64,000 nucleotides of DNA from Dryocola sp051297175 (GTDB taxonomy: Bacteria; Pseudomonadota; Gammaproteobacteria; Enterobacterales; Enterobacteriaceae), in the NCBI RefSeq assembly GCF_051297175.1, contig NZ_JBINNY010000001.1, forward strand, positions 2,666,001-2,730,000, read 5' to 3'. The notes beneath the pieces were generated by a model, which was not told the origin of the DNA, made no database searches, and was given only the letters and a program-made list of their open reading frames with translations. The position numbers were made by a program, and so were the translations under genes. This document shows positions 51,782-61,561 of the stretch, piece after piece (the first letter of the stretch is position 1; the number at the start of each line of letters is the position of its first letter).

Positions 51782-54172
51782 ATGGTAAGTCATACTCCCC
51801 CACGCGGCGCGGCACTGGCGCTGCTGTGGGTTCTCGGCGGATTGATGGCGCTCATCGGTCTTGCCATTGGGATTGGCGGGGCTTATTTAGCCACGCTTGG
51901 CGGCAGCTGGTACTTCCTGCTGATGGGCATCGTGATGCTCGTTTCCGCCGTATTAATCCTGCGCAAAAAACTCTCGGGCCTCGTGCTTTACGGCCTCGCC
52001 TTCGTTTGCTCTATTTTCTGGGCGATCGGCGACGCGGGCATGGACTTCTGGCCGCTGTTCTCGCGCCTGTTCACCTTCGCCGTGCTGGCCTTCCTGGCGG
52101 CTATCGCCTGGCCTATTCTGCGTGCGGTTGACGCGCCGGCTCCGGTTAAAAAAGCGCCCGCCTATGGCGTGGCCGCGATCTTGGCCGTGTGTATGCTGGT
52201 CAGCGCGGGCTGGATGTTCGTGCCGCAGGTGCAGGTTGCCGCGAACGAAGACGTGCCGGTTAAGCCGGTCACCCCGGCTGAAGCGCAAAAAGACTGGAAG
52301 CACTGGGGCAACACCACCCACGGCGACCGCTTTGCCGCGCTCGATCAAATCAACAAGGGCAACGTGTCCGATCTTAAGGTGGCTTGGGTTGCCCATACCG
52401 GCGACATCCCGGTGAGCAACGGCTCCGGCGCGGAAGACCAGAACACCCCGCTACAGGTTGGCGACACGCTGTTCGTCTGTACGCCGTACAGCAAGGTGCT
52501 GGCGCTGGACGTCGATTCCGGCAAGGAAAAATGGCGTTTCGACAGCAAGGCGACCGCGCCAAACTGGCAGCGCTGCCGTGGCTTAGGCTATTTCGAAGAG
52601 CCAGCGAACCAGGCGGCGGCAACGCCTGCTGAATCCGCTCAGCCCGCAGCCTGCCCTCGCCGTCTGTTCCTGCCAACTACCGACGCGCGTCTGTTGGCGA
52701 TTAACGCCGACAACGGCAAGCTGTGCGAAGACTTTGGCGACCATGGCACCGTGGATCTGAAAGTTGGCATGGGCGAAGTGAAGCCTGGCTACTACCAGCA
52801 GACCTCTACCCCGCTGGTGGCGGGCGACGTGGTGGTGGTGGGCGGCCGCGTGGCGGATAACTTCTCTACCGGCGAGCCTCCGGGCGTGGTGCGTGCCTAC
52901 AACGTTCACACCGGGAAGCTGGCGTGGGCGTGGGATCCGGGCAACGCGGCCCTGACCGGCGAACCGCCTGCGGGCCAGACCTACACGCGCGGCACGCCAA
53001 ACGTGTGGTCAGCCATGTCCTATGACGCGAAGCTGAACCTGATTTATCTGCCAACCGGCAACGCAACGCCGGACTTCTTCGGCGGCACGCGTACCCCGGA
53101 AGACGATAAGTACAGCTCGTCCATCGTGGCGGTAGACGCCGCAACGGGCCAGGTGCGCTGGCATTACCAGACCACCCACCACGATCTGTGGGACTTCGAC
53201 CTGCCGTCCCAGCCGCTGCTTTACGACCTGCCTGACGGCAAGGGCCACACCACGCCTGTGCTGGTGCAGACCTCCAAGCAGGGCATGATCTTTATGCTCA
53301 ACCGCGAAACCGGCGAGCCGGTGGCGAAGGTGGAAGAGCGTCCCGTGCCGCAGGGCAATATCGCGGGCGAGCGCTACTCGAAAACCCAGCCGTACTCCGT
53401 CGGCATGCCGATGATTGGCAATGAAACGCTGACCGAGTCCGACATGTGGGGCGCAACGCCTATCGATATGCTGATTTGCCGTATCGAGTTTAAAGGCATG
53501 CGTCACCAGGGCGTCTTCACCCCGCCGGGGCTGGACCGTTCCCTACAGTATCCGGGTTCGCTGGGCGGAATGAACTGGGGCAGCGTTTCCGTTGACCCAA
53601 ACAACAGCCTGATGTTCGTCAACGATATGCGCCTCGGCCTTGCCAACTACATGGTGCCGCGCGCAAACGTTGCGAAAGACGCGAGCGGCATCGAGATGGG
53701 CATTGTGCCGATGGACGGAACGCCGTTTGGCGCGATGCGCGAGCGCTTCCTGTCGCCGCTGGGCATTCCGTGCCAGAAGCCGCCGTTCGGCACCATGTCT
53801 GCGGTTGACCTGAAGTCCGGCAAAATCGTCTGGCAGGTTCCGGTTGGCACCGTGCAGGATACCGGCCCGTTAGGCATCCGCATGCACATGCCTATCCCAA
53901 TCGGTATGCCGACGCTCGGCGCGTCGCTGTCAACCCAGTCCGGCCTGCTGTTCTTCGCCGGTACGCAGGACTTCTACCTGCGCGCGTTTGATACCGCGAA
54001 CGGCAAGGAGATCTGGAAGTCTCGTCTGCCGGTGGGCAGCCAGTCCGGCCCGATGACCTACGTGTCGCCGAAAACCGGCAAGCAGTACATCGTGATTAAC
54101 GCAGGCGGGGCGCGCCAGTCCCCTGACCGTGGCGATTACATTATTGCCTACGCGTTGCCTGACGCTAAGTAA
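51782..54172 (+). CDS. Membrane-bound PQQ-dependent dehydrogenase (glucose/quinate family)
   Basis: 796 residues, exactly the size of E. coli Gcd: five membrane helices in the first 150 residues, then an eight-bladed quinoprotein propeller in the periplasm with repeated W motifs (GKEKWRFDSKA, TGKLAWAWDPG, TGQVRWHYQT, SGKIVWQVP, NGKEIWKSRLP). HHDLWDFDLPSQP matches the active-site region of glucose and quinate/shikimate dehydrogenases. It differs enough from E. coli Gcd (for example in CRGLGYFEEP) that it may be a paralogue for another substrate. ATG at 51782 follows CAGGAGAACG. Confidence 0.9.
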   Translation: MVSHTPPRGAALALLWVLGGLMALIGLAIGIGGAYLATLGGSWYFLLMGIVMLVSAVLILRKKLSGLVLYGLAFVCSIFWAIGDAGMDFWPLFSRLFTFAVLAFLAAIAWPILRAVDAPAPVKKAPAYGVAAILAVCMLVSAGWMFVPQVQVAANEDVPVKPVTPAEAQKDWKHWGNTTHGDRFAALDQINKGNVSDLKVAWVAHTGDIPVSNGSGAEDQNTPLQVGDTLFVCTPYSKVLALDVDSGKEKWRFDSKATAPNWQRCRGLGYFEEPANQAAATPAESAQPAACPRRLFLPTTDARLLAINADNGKLCEDFGDHGTVDLKVGMGEVKPGYYQQTSTPLVAGDVVVVGGRVADNFSTGEPPGVVRAYNVHTGKLAWAWDPGNAALTGEPPAGQTYTRGTPNVWSAMSYDAKLNLIYLPTGNATPDFFGGTRTPEDDKYSSSIVAVDAATGQVRWHYQTTHHDLWDFDLPSQPLLYDLPDGKGHTTPVLVQTSKQGMIFMLNRETGEPVAKVEERPVPQGNIAGERYSKTQPYSVGMPMIGNETLTESDMWGATPIDMLICRIEFKGMRHQGVFTPPGLDRSLQYPGSLGGMNWGSVSVDPNNSLMFVNDMRLGLANYMVPRANVAKDASGIEMGIVPMDGTPFGAMRERFLSPLGIPCQKPPFGTMSAVDLKSGKIVWQVPVGTVQDTGPLGIRMHMPIPIGMPTLGASLSTQSGLLFFAGTQDFYLRAFDTANGKEIWKSRLPVGSQSGPMTYVSPKTGKQYIVINAGGARQSPDRGDYIIAYALPDAK

Positions 54173-54181
54173 CGGCACGCT

Positions 54182-54211
54182 ATGGGGTGGCGCTCTGCCG
54201 CCCCATTTTTT
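54182..54211 (+). terminator. Intrinsic terminator of the PQQ dehydrogenase
   Basis: ATGGGG(T)GGC-GCTCT-GCC(G)CCCCAT followed by six T residues, 9 bp after the stop. Confidence 0.9.
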
Positions 54212-54855
54212 CAACCCACCTCTTCCAGTATCTGTTCGCGCATCCGTTTCACCTGTTGGCTAATTTGGCTTTCCTGGCGGAAGAAATGGCTTTGCCGGTC
54301 ATCGATGCTTGGACGGGAATAGCGGAAGCGGGAGAAGTAGTAAAGCTCGCTGATGTTTTTAAGCTGCATAACCTGCGAAATGTTGTTCGCGTGCGTATAA
54401 CAGGTTTTCTCGCCGATGCCTAAAATCCGCGCCGTATGCGTCACGCTAAAGCCGCTGCGAAATGCAAAAAAAATACCCTTCTGCCGCTCGCTTAACGCAT
54501 CAAGATTCATCGTCTGATAAAGTTCGTTCTGCCAGACGGTGTTATTTGAGAAGCGGTAATTAAGCGATTTCAAAAAGAAATTAATCGTGCGTAAGGAAGC
54601 ATTTACGGGGAGTTTAAATACGCTACGTAACTGGCGGGAAATAACCCCATCGTTATGAATACCCACGATCGTTACATCGTCTTCATGGCCTTTTACAATT
54701 TCCATTACCTCTCTAAGCGTATTTATCGATTCCAGATCGATAAGGCACAGTTTATAACGACTGCTCGGGTGCAGCACCGCTTTTAAAAAAGCATGTAGGC
54801 CAATGTGCAGAAAGTTGTTATTAGTATAAATATGTATTTGGCTTGCCCAATTCAT
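54211..54855 (-). CDS. LuxR-type regulator linked to the fimbrial locus
   Basis: 214 residues. The C-terminal HTH (about 118-165: LDALSERQKGIFFAFRSGFSVTHTARILGIGEKTC) is LuxR/FixJ-type; the N-terminal half is receiver-sized but lacks a clear phosphorylatable aspartate pocket (CLIDLES is the only hint). Such RcsB/FimZ/MatA-like regulators often control fimbriae. It follows a LysR gene on the same strand with about 140 bp between them. AT-richer than the flanks. Confidence 0.78.
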   Translation of the reverse strand: MNWASQIHIYTNNNFLHIGLHAFLKAVLHPSSRYKLCLIDLESINTLREVMEIVKGHEDDVTIVGIHNDGVISRQLRSVFKLPVNASLRTINFFLKSLNYRFSNNTVWQNELYQTMNLDALSERQKGIFFAFRSGFSVTHTARILGIGEKTCYTHANNISQVMQLKNISELYYFSRFRYSRPSIDDRQSHFFRQESQISQQVKRMREQILEEVG

Positions 54856-55018
54856 GGGAATGGCTTCCTTGCAAAAGGATGGTCGCTTTTTCGCGCATAG
54901 GATCTTTAGAATAATTCAACGCTATTTCCCCGTATGCGCTGGCCCGTTGAACAACGTCAATAGGCCAACCGGGGAACTGAAGAGAAATGCTGAAGCTATT
55001 TTCCTGCGAAATTCTCAC
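54821..55018 (-). CDS. Possible small overlapping ORF between the two regulators
   Basis: 65 residues from a GTG at 55018; it overlaps the end of the LysR gene by 23 bp and the start of the LuxR gene by 35 bp. Two overlaps of this sort would give translational coupling through the trio. The sequence (FPGWPIDVVQRASAYGEIALNYSKDP) looks protein-like, but no family is recognised and no ribosome site is evident. Confidence 0.28.
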   Translation of the reverse strand: MRISQENSFSISLQFPGWPIDVVQRASAYGEIALNYSKDPMREKATILLQGSHSHELGKPNTYLY

Positions 55019-55934
55019 TCAAATAAGTAAACAGCCTGCCGTTCATTTTTTTATTTAGATTGGTTTTGTTATAGCTCATCGCAATTTCAACCACCGGCAG
55101 CGGGATATCGGTGGAAAGCACTTTAATATTAAAAGCGTCTTTAAAGCGCTGCGTAAGCCAACGGGGCACGATTGCCACCGAGTTTGATGACTCCACGTGG
55201 CTGAGAATGGAAATAAACGATGGGCTTTTAAGCGTGAAGTGTCGATCGGCCAGCAGCTTATTTTCAACCCGCTGGCGCGTCAGTATCGCGGGCAGTTCAT
55301 CGGTATGAATATAGCAAAACGTTTCTTTATCGACGTCTTCTTCCTCAAAAACCGCCTTGAGGCGCGGGTGATTCTTTCGGCAGATAAAGACCAGATCTTC
55401 CTGACCGATAGAAAAGGATTTGGTGGCAAGGCCCAGATTTTTATTCACCCCAAACACCAGATCGACCTGGCGCAGCGACAGCGAGTCGCTAAAGCTTTCC
55501 ACCATGTTGTCACTTACGCGGTGGACAATCTCGCAGTTGATATTCTCGCTTTCGAAAAACTCGCTAATCATGGGAATGATTTTTATCGATAAATAGATAG
55601 GGCACTGAATAACCAGCTGGTTAAAGTATTCATCCTTTTCAAAATCTTCGATGTTCGCCACCAGGCTCTCCAGGCTGTCTTTAATTTTGCTGTGCAGCTT
55701 CGCGGCGATAGTGGTCGCCCGCAGCTTTTGCCCGTCACGCAGGAATAGCGGATCGCCGAAGTAATCCTTCAGCTTTTGCAGAGACTGGCTAATGCTTGGC
55801 GAGGAAGTGTTTAGCAGAGTGGCGGCATTTTTTACGCTGCCCGTGGTGTATACCGCATCCAACACCACTAATAAATTGAGGTCAAACTTCCTGATCTTTA
55901 GCGGGTCCATGCGTTTTACGCTCGTTTCACTCAT
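54996..55934 (-). CDS. LysR-type regulator (LeuO-like) near the fimbrial operon
   Basis: 312 residues. The winged-helix domain (KFDLNLLVVLDAVYTTGSVKNAATLLNTSSPSISQSLQKLKDYF, about 16-60) and LFLRDGQKL are followed by an effector-binding domain. The N terminus resembles the LeuO/NodD branch. It is divergent from the fimbrial genes with a small gene and about 640 bp between, and probably controls them; the target is inferred from location. Confidence 0.82.
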   Translation of the reverse strand: MSETSVKRMDPLKIRKFDLNLLVVLDAVYTTGSVKNAATLLNTSSPSISQSLQKLKDYFGDPLFLRDGQKLRATTIAAKLHSKIKDSLESLVANIEDFEKDEYFNQLVIQCPIYLSIKIIPMISEFFESENINCEIVHRVSDNMVESFSDSLSLRQVDLVFGVNKNLGLATKSFSIGQEDLVFICRKNHPRLKAVFEEEDVDKETFCYIHTDELPAILTRQRVENKLLADRHFTLKSPSFISILSHVESSNSVAIVPRWLTQRFKDAFNIKVLSTDIPLPVVEIAMSYNKTNLNKKMNGRLFTYLSENFAGK

Positions 55935-56019
55935 TGACTTGCCTCGTTTACATGGCTAACTACATAACTGCCAGTAATCATAGCCGTTTTCTTCACAGGT
56001 ATCCCCTCCCAGTTATAAA

Positions 56020-56289
56020 CTAACCTGCGGTCTTATCGGCATTCATAAGATTCTTCCAACGCGAAAACTCTTCCTCGTAGACATACACCGGCCTTTCATC
56101 CAGGCAGTTGGTCGCGCTTTTAGGAATATAGGCCAGACAAGGAAAACTGACGGGCTGGTTTTCAACAAGCGCCGCGTCCAGTTCAGTTTGGTTAAGCAGA
56201 GAGGGATATTCGGCTTCGCTATCTGCCTGAATCAACTGCCTAAACCAGCTTTCATACGTATCCTGGCTTGCCAGAAAGATAATATTCAT
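56020..56289 (-). CDS. Small acidic hypothetical protein
   Basis: 89 residues, acidic, no membrane segment: NIIFLASQDTYESWFRQLIQADSEAEYPSLLNQTELDAAL and a C-terminal VYVYEEEFSRWKNL. I do not recognise it. It sits between the LysR regulator and the fimbrial operon, on the regulator strand, and could be a third regulatory component or unrelated. Confidence 0.55.
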   Translation of the reverse strand: MNIIFLASQDTYESWFRQLIQADSEAEYPSLLNQTELDAALVENQPVSFPCLAYIPKSATNCLDERPVYVYEEEFSRWKNLMNADKTAG

Positions 56290-56573
56290 TTCGTTGTCCT
56301 GGGGGGATTTTAGAGGTTAATCATGATAGGTAACGCAACGGATGCCCGGCAACTCAGAGATCATTAATGATTAATTTCGAATTTTGGTGTTTTCCATGCA
56401 TCAGGTCTAGCGGCAAATATTAAGAGCGAATTATTAAAGATTTCTAAACTTCGAAATAAAGAATGGCCTGTTTCCAAATTCACCCGTTCATTTTAAACTT
56501 TTTTCCATCGCCAATTGGCTGTGAGTTTGGGCCAGCAGTGGCAGTAACCTTCCCCCTCTATTACTGGAATATT

Positions 56574-57116
56574 ATGAAAATTAAAGCGCTTACGCTCATT
56601 GTTATGGGCATGCTACCTGTTGCATCTTTCGCGGCAGACGGCGATCTTACCTTCACCGGTAAAATTAACTCCTCCGCCTGTACGCTGAAAGGGTTCAACG
56701 GCGTTGCGGCCACTACATATATTATGGAATTACCAAACGTCAGCCCTGATTCCTTTAACGGTGCGGGCGGTTATGCCGGGATGACGGATTTCACCATTGA
56801 TTTAAAAGATTGTAGCCTTGCCACCATGAAAAATGCGCGCGTTGCCTTCAGCGGCTCGCCTGACACTGTTAATAATGAAATCCTGCTCAACGTTGACACT
56901 AATACGCCTGCCACAGGCGTGGGTATCGCTATTTTAGAAAACGATGGCGCGACGCTTGTGGATATAAACGGTGGCATCCCATCTAAATCTCAGGCATTGA
57001 CCGCAGGTAACACGGAACTTAAGTTCAAAGTGGCTTACAAGGCAAATACCGCTACGCCAGCTGTCACTGAGGGGAACATTAAAGCAAAAACCTTTGTTGA
57101 TATTTCATACAATTAA
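56574..57116 (+). CDS. Major fimbrial subunit (chaperone-usher pilin)
   Basis: 180 residues with a signal peptide (KIKALTLIVMGMLPVASFAA) and the pilin fold: an N-terminal donor strand (ADGDLTFTGKI), Cys pair (NSSACTL and LKDCSL) forming the usual disulphide, and a penultimate-tyrosine C terminus (FVDISYN). The start at 56574 places the signal peptide first; in-frame codons upstream lack it. First gene of a four-gene operon. The preceding 284 bp are AT-rich and contain no invertible switch that I can see. Confidence 0.92.
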   Translation: MKIKALTLIVMGMLPVASFAADGDLTFTGKINSSACTLKGFNGVAATTYIMELPNVSPDSFNGAGGYAGMTDFTIDLKDCSLATMKNARVAFSGSPDTVNNEILLNVDTNTPATGVGIAILENDGATLVDINGGIPSKSQALTAGNTELKFKVAYKANTATPAVTEGNIKAKTFVDISYN

Positions 57117-57165
57117 TTATCGATAAATTACATTTATTTCTCATAACTATTAAAGCAGGCCTCTT

Positions 57166-59676
57166 TTGAAAAAAAATCATTTCGCTATTGCAATGAAGGT
57201 TTTCATTATTGCGTCTGCTTGTTTATCTTCTTATTCAACGGCGGCGAATAATGACAGCGCCTTTGATGCTGATTTTCTGCGTAAAGATTCGCAGGAAATT
57301 CCCAAACAGTTTTATCACCCGGAACAGGTCGACGCGGGCACGAAAAACGCAGAAATCGTGCTAAACGGCCACCTGCTGTTTAAGACCAGGGTCGAGTTTA
57401 TTACCGTGAACGGCAGCGAAACGGCCGTGCCCTGCCTGACGCACGCCCTGCTCCATCAGATGGGGCTGGACGCACATCTTGAAGAGCTGGCTAAAGCGGG
57501 AAATGAAATCTGCTACGACCTGCTGGCGAAGTGGCCGCAGGCCACCATGAAGTATGACGAATCCATGCAGCAGCTGATCGTCGTGACCCCGCAGGCCGCC
57601 ACCAACGTGGCCGGGCAAGGGGAAATGATCGATCCGTCGCTGTGGGATAACGGCGTCAACGCGCTGCGCCTGAGCTATTCCGGCTACGTCTACCACAGTG
57701 AAAATCACGGCAATAATGCCGATTCATCCAGCAGCGACACGGCGTACCTGAGCCTGAACTCAGGCATCAACCTCGGAAAATGGCGCTTTTACAGCTTCGA
57801 TACGTTCAATAAATCCGACCTCGGCTGGGAGCAAAACCACGACCGCGCCTATGCGGAACGCGACATTGCCGCGCTGGTTTCGCGCCTGACCGTGGGCGAC
57901 GTTTACGCCAGCACATCAAGCGACGTGCTGGGGATTTTACCGCTGCGCGGCGTCACGCTCGAAACTAACCAACAGATGCTGCCGTCGGATACCTTCAGCT
58001 ATTCACCGGTGATCCGCGGCGTGGCAAGAAGCAACGCCCGAATCGTGATTCGCCAGCGCGGCAATATTATCTACAGCGAAACGGTGTCGCCGGGCAGCTT
58101 CGCGATTAGCGATCTCAACAACGGCCAGATCGGCGCGGATTTAGACGTCACCGTGGAAGAGAGCGACGGCAGCAAACAGCAGTTCACCGTGCCCTACACC
58201 GCGCTGCCCAACATGCTGCGTCCCGGCACCTGGCGCTACAGCCTGAGCGGCGGGCGCTATCGCGACGACAGCCTGTCTTACCAGCCGATGGTGGCCCAGG
58301 GCAGCCTGCAATACGGCTGGGACAAGCTGACGCTAAGCGACCTGATCGTCGCCGGTGAAGGCTACCAGTCAACGGCGCTGAGCACCGCCCTCAACCTCGG
58401 CTTTTTAGGCAGCGTGTCGCTGGACTGGGCGCTTGAACGCCACCAGACCACCAGCGATGAAAACGCCCGCGACATTGACAATATGAGCAGCAGCGGCCGC
58501 GCCCTGCGCCTGCTGTACGCCCGCCGCTTTGACGACACCGACACCTCGCTCCAGGTGATGGGCTTTCGCTACCAAAGCAAAGACTTTCTCGACTTCCCGG
58601 AATACGCCGACTGGCGCTGGGGCGGCGACGACACGCGCAGCCATCGCAAGAATGAAGTACAGGCCACCATCAACCAGGGGCTGGGCGACTTCGGCAACGG
58701 CTACCTGACGCTACAGCGCGACAGCTATTACGACACGGATAACAGCGACACCTCGTTGACCCTCGGCTACAGCTTCATGATTCGCGCGGTGAATATCAGC
58801 ATGAACTACAGCTACCAGGCCAGTTCCGGCGACCGGGATACCGACGCCGACCGCCAGTTTTCTATGAACGTGTCGATCCCGCTGGATATGGGCGAACGGC
58901 GCAGCCGCAGCCTGTCGTTCAGCACCACGAACAGCAACCATTCCGGCAGCTCGCAGATGGCGACGGTTTCCGGCACCGAGCTTGACAACGCGATGACCTA
59001 TTCGGTTTCGGCCCAGCACAACCGCGAGGGCTATTCGCCGTCGGCCGCCGTGGGCTATCGAAACAGCATGGCAAACCTGAATGCCAGCGCCAGCGCCACG
59101 CATTACGGCAGCCAGTATTCGGCAGGAATTTCCGGCGGCGTGGTGGCCTATCGCCACGGCGTGGTGCTGTCGCAGCAGCTCGGCGACACCATCGCGGTGA
59201 TCGAAACGCCGGGCGCATCGGGCATCAGCGTTGAAGGCCAGCCCGGCGTGTCCACCAACCGCTTCGGACGCGCGGTCGTGCCGTCCGTTTCAGCCTATCG
59301 CGATAACCGGCTGTCGCTGGACACCCGTCACGCGGCGGATAACGTCGAGCTGGTGGATAGCGGGCAGAACGTCATTCCCACCCACGGCGCGGTCATCGTG
59401 CGTCGTTTTCAAACCAAAGTAGGACGCCGCGCAATCGTGATGTTGACGATGCCAAACGGCAAGCCAGCACCTTTTGGTGCCAGCGTGTGGCAAGAGAAGG
59501 AGCAGGTCGGCATGGTGGCCGATAACGGACTGTTGTACCTCAACGGCATTCTTGCCGACGGGAGCACAACGCTGCATGTGGATCTGGGCAATAACGCCCG
59601 GTGCCAGTTCATTTTACCGGCGGCCGGAAATGCCTCCGCGCCTTGGTATCAACAACTTGATGCGGTGTGCCGCTAA
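57166..59676 (+). CDS. Fimbrial outer-membrane usher
   Basis: 836 residues of the PapC/FimD family. N-terminal domain FDADFLRKDSQEIPKQFYHPEQVDAGTKNAEIVLNG, the beta-barrel with plug, TRFGRAVVP-like conserved segment near residue 700 (GVSTNRFGRAVVPSVSAYRDN) and two C-terminal domains ending CQFILPA...LDAVCR. A TTG at 57166 is the best start, because it adds the KK-rich beginning of the signal peptide (MKKNHFAIAMKVFIIASACL); an ATG at 57193 would leave a shorter one. It exports and assembles the pilins. Confidence 0.93.
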   Translation: MKKNHFAIAMKVFIIASACLSSYSTAANNDSAFDADFLRKDSQEIPKQFYHPEQVDAGTKNAEIVLNGHLLFKTRVEFITVNGSETAVPCLTHALLHQMGLDAHLEELAKAGNEICYDLLAKWPQATMKYDESMQQLIVVTPQAATNVAGQGEMIDPSLWDNGVNALRLSYSGYVYHSENHGNNADSSSSDTAYLSLNSGINLGKWRFYSFDTFNKSDLGWEQNHDRAYAERDIAALVSRLTVGDVYASTSSDVLGILPLRGVTLETNQQMLPSDTFSYSPVIRGVARSNARIVIRQRGNIIYSETVSPGSFAISDLNNGQIGADLDVTVEESDGSKQQFTVPYTALPNMLRPGTWRYSLSGGRYRDDSLSYQPMVAQGSLQYGWDKLTLSDLIVAGEGYQSTALSTALNLGFLGSVSLDWALERHQTTSDENARDIDNMSSSGRALRLLYARRFDDTDTSLQVMGFRYQSKDFLDFPEYADWRWGGDDTRSHRKNEVQATINQGLGDFGNGYLTLQRDSYYDTDNSDTSLTLGYSFMIRAVNISMNYSYQASSGDRDTDADRQFSMNVSIPLDMGERRSRSLSFSTTNSNHSGSSQMATVSGTELDNAMTYSVSAQHNREGYSPSAAVGYRNSMANLNASASATHYGSQYSAGISGGVVAYRHGVVLSQQLGDTIAVIETPGASGISVEGQPGVSTNRFGRAVVPSVSAYRDNRLSLDTRHAADNVELVDSGQNVIPTHGAVIVRRFQTKVGRRAIVMLTMPNGKPAPFGASVWQEKEQVGMVADNGLLYLNGILADGSTTLHVDLGNNARCQFILPAAGNASAPWYQQLDAVCR

Positions 59677-59688
59677 GCAGAGAACGTT

Positions 59689-60411
59689 ATGAAATTCACT
59701 AAAATTGCCCTTCACGTGCTGATGGGCACGCTGCTCCTGACCAACGCCGCCTCTGCGGCGGTGCGCCCGGCGTTGACGCGCGTTATCGCCCTTGAAAGCG
59801 ACAAAGAGACCTCGGTCAAACTCCTCAACGACGACACCGCCAATGACTACCTCGTGCAGTCGTGGGTTGAAGACCTCAAGGGCAACGACAAAAACCTGCC
59901 GCTGATCCTGACGCCGCCGCTGTTTAAGATTGGCGCCGGGCGTGAAGGCAAGCTGCGCATGGTGATCCTGCCCGGCGAAATCCCGCAGGATCGTGAATCC
60001 GTTTACTGGCTGTGGGTGCAGGAAATCCCGCCGGTCAGCAAAACGCAGGGCAACCAGCTGCAGGTTGCGGTGCGAACTCGTCTGAAAATCTTCATGCGCC
60101 CGGCTTCGCTTAACGAAAAACCGGCGGACACGATTAACAAACTGCAATGGCAGGTCAGCCACGAAGGCGGCAAGGACTGGCTGGTGGCTAAAAACCCAAC
60201 GCAGTATTACGCCAGCTTCTCGGAGCTGTCGGTGAACGCAGGGGGTAAAGCGCAAACGCTCGCCGATAAAAACAACATGGTGCCCGCGAAAGGCGAAATG
60301 CGCTACCCGCTCCCTGCTGGCGTAAACGGTAAATCGGGCGTGCTGAACTATTCGGTCATCAACGATTTTGGCGGCGAATCCGCGCAGCAGCACCAATCAC
60401 TCACCTTCTGA
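59689..60411 (+). CDS. Periplasmic fimbrial chaperone
   Basis: 240 residues of PapD type with signal peptide ending ASAA, the first immunoglobulin-like domain holding the conserved TRVIALESDKE arginine and YWLWVQEIPP, and a second domain ending at about 220. It caps pilin subunits by donor-strand complementation and delivers them to the usher. It lies 12 bp after the usher gene. Confidence 0.93.
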   Translation: MKFTKIALHVLMGTLLLTNAASAAVRPALTRVIALESDKETSVKLLNDDTANDYLVQSWVEDLKGNDKNLPLILTPPLFKIGAGREGKLRMVILPGEIPQDRESVYWLWVQEIPPVSKTQGNQLQVAVRTRLKIFMRPASLNEKPADTINKLQWQVSHEGGKDWLVAKNPTQYYASFSELSVNAGGKAQTLADKNNMVPAKGEMRYPLPAGVNGKSGVLNYSVINDFGGESAQQHQSLTF

Positions 60412-60424
60412 CGGACGCGAAAAC

Positions 60425-61561
60425 ATGAAATTTTGGTGCAGCCTGCTGCTGTGTTTATTACCCGCCCTGAGCTGGGCGGGCGCCTTACGCTGCGAGATAG
60501 ATACGGGCGGCGCGCTGCCCTTCGCCCCGTTCACGCGCGAAAATCCGATTGCCGTTGACGAAAACACGCCGGATTACACCGTGGTGCTGGCGCTCGACTA
60601 CGCGCAGTTTCTGCCAAACATGCGCCTGAGCTGCACGTCTGACGGCCAGGAGCTGGAGGCCCCGCCCAACTTTGACGGCACTATCACGCTGACGCTGAGC
60701 ACGGTCAACGACAAGGCGCTGGACTGGACGGGGGAAGCGCAGACCACCAATAACGGCATCAAAATGAAGATGTACATCAAGGCGGTGGCGCTGGGTGAAG
60801 ACACGCCGCCGAGCAGCTACCCGTCGGCAAAAATGGTCGCGGGCAAACGGCTTGGCGTGGAATACCCGATTATCGACGGCAGCGCCGATGCGAAGCTGGT
60901 GCAGTTCGGCGCGCAGTACAACGCCGGTAAAACGCTCTACAAATTTGATAACAAATACAATTTCGCCATCCAGTCGATGCGCGTGGAGCTTATCAAGCTC
61001 GGATGGATTGAGTATCGCTCCGAGGCGGTGATTCCGCCAGGCGCGCACCTGACCTTCTCGGTAGACGGGCTGGGGAGCACCGCCTCCGTTGACGTGCCGC
61101 TAGGCTCCGGCGTGTACATGGCGTCGCCGTCCTGCGCGCTGGATAACAAACACCAGACGGTGGATTTAGGCAGCATCAGCAAAAGCAGCGGCGGCACCTT
61201 CCCGAAGGCCGGGCCGATGACCCGCTTTGGCATGGATTTCACCTGTAGCAGCTATACCAATAACGTCGATTTCACTTTTCAGGAGCCTTATACGATCGTG
61301 CCGGGAAGAGACCACCTCACCCCCGAAAGCGCTCAGAACGGCGAAAAGCTCACCGGGCTGGCGGTGGAGATCTACAACAGCGAAGGCAAAACCGTGCGTA
61401 TGGACGCCAAACAGAGCGTGGGCATCGCGCAGAAAGGCAAAAACACCGCCAACTTCCAGGCGGCGATAGTGCAGACGGAGCCGAATATCGTCGATGCCAG
61501 CGGCAAAGACTTTACCGGCAGCTTCACGGCCAAAGCGAACGTGGTGATCAGCTACTATTGA
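60425..61561 (+). CDS. Fimbrial tip adhesin-like protein
   Basis: 378 residues with signal peptide (KFWCSLLLCLLPALSWA). It is about twice pilin size: an N-terminal lectin/receptor domain (about 18-205) and a C-terminal pilin domain beginning near SPSCALDNKHQTVDLG and ending NVVISYY. That two-domain plan is typical of tip adhesins, placed last in the operon 13 bp after the chaperone. Receptor unknown. Confidence 0.85.
   Translation: MKFWCSLLLCLLPALSWAGALRCEIDTGGALPFAPFTRENPIAVDENTPDYTVVLALDYAQFLPNMRLSCTSDGQELEAPPNFDGTITLTLSTVNDKALDWTGEAQTTNNGIKMKMYIKAVALGEDTPPSSYPSAKMVAGKRLGVEYPIIDGSADAKLVQFGAQYNAGKTLYKFDNKYNFAIQSMRVELIKLGWIEYRSEAVIPPGAHLTFSVDGLGSTASVDVPLGSGVYMASPSCALDNKHQTVDLGSISKSSGGTFPKAGPMTRFGMDFTCSSYTNNVDFTFQEPYTIVPGRDHLTPESAQNGEKLTGLAVEIYNSEGKTVRMDAKQSVGIAQKGKNTANFQAAIVQTEPNIVDASGKDFTGSFTAKANVVISYY

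Noticed and set aside
56290..56573. fim-type invertible promoter switch before the fimbrial subunit
   Set aside because: No pair of inverted repeats flanking a promoter and no recombinase gene; only the short palindrome TCATTAATGA is seen.
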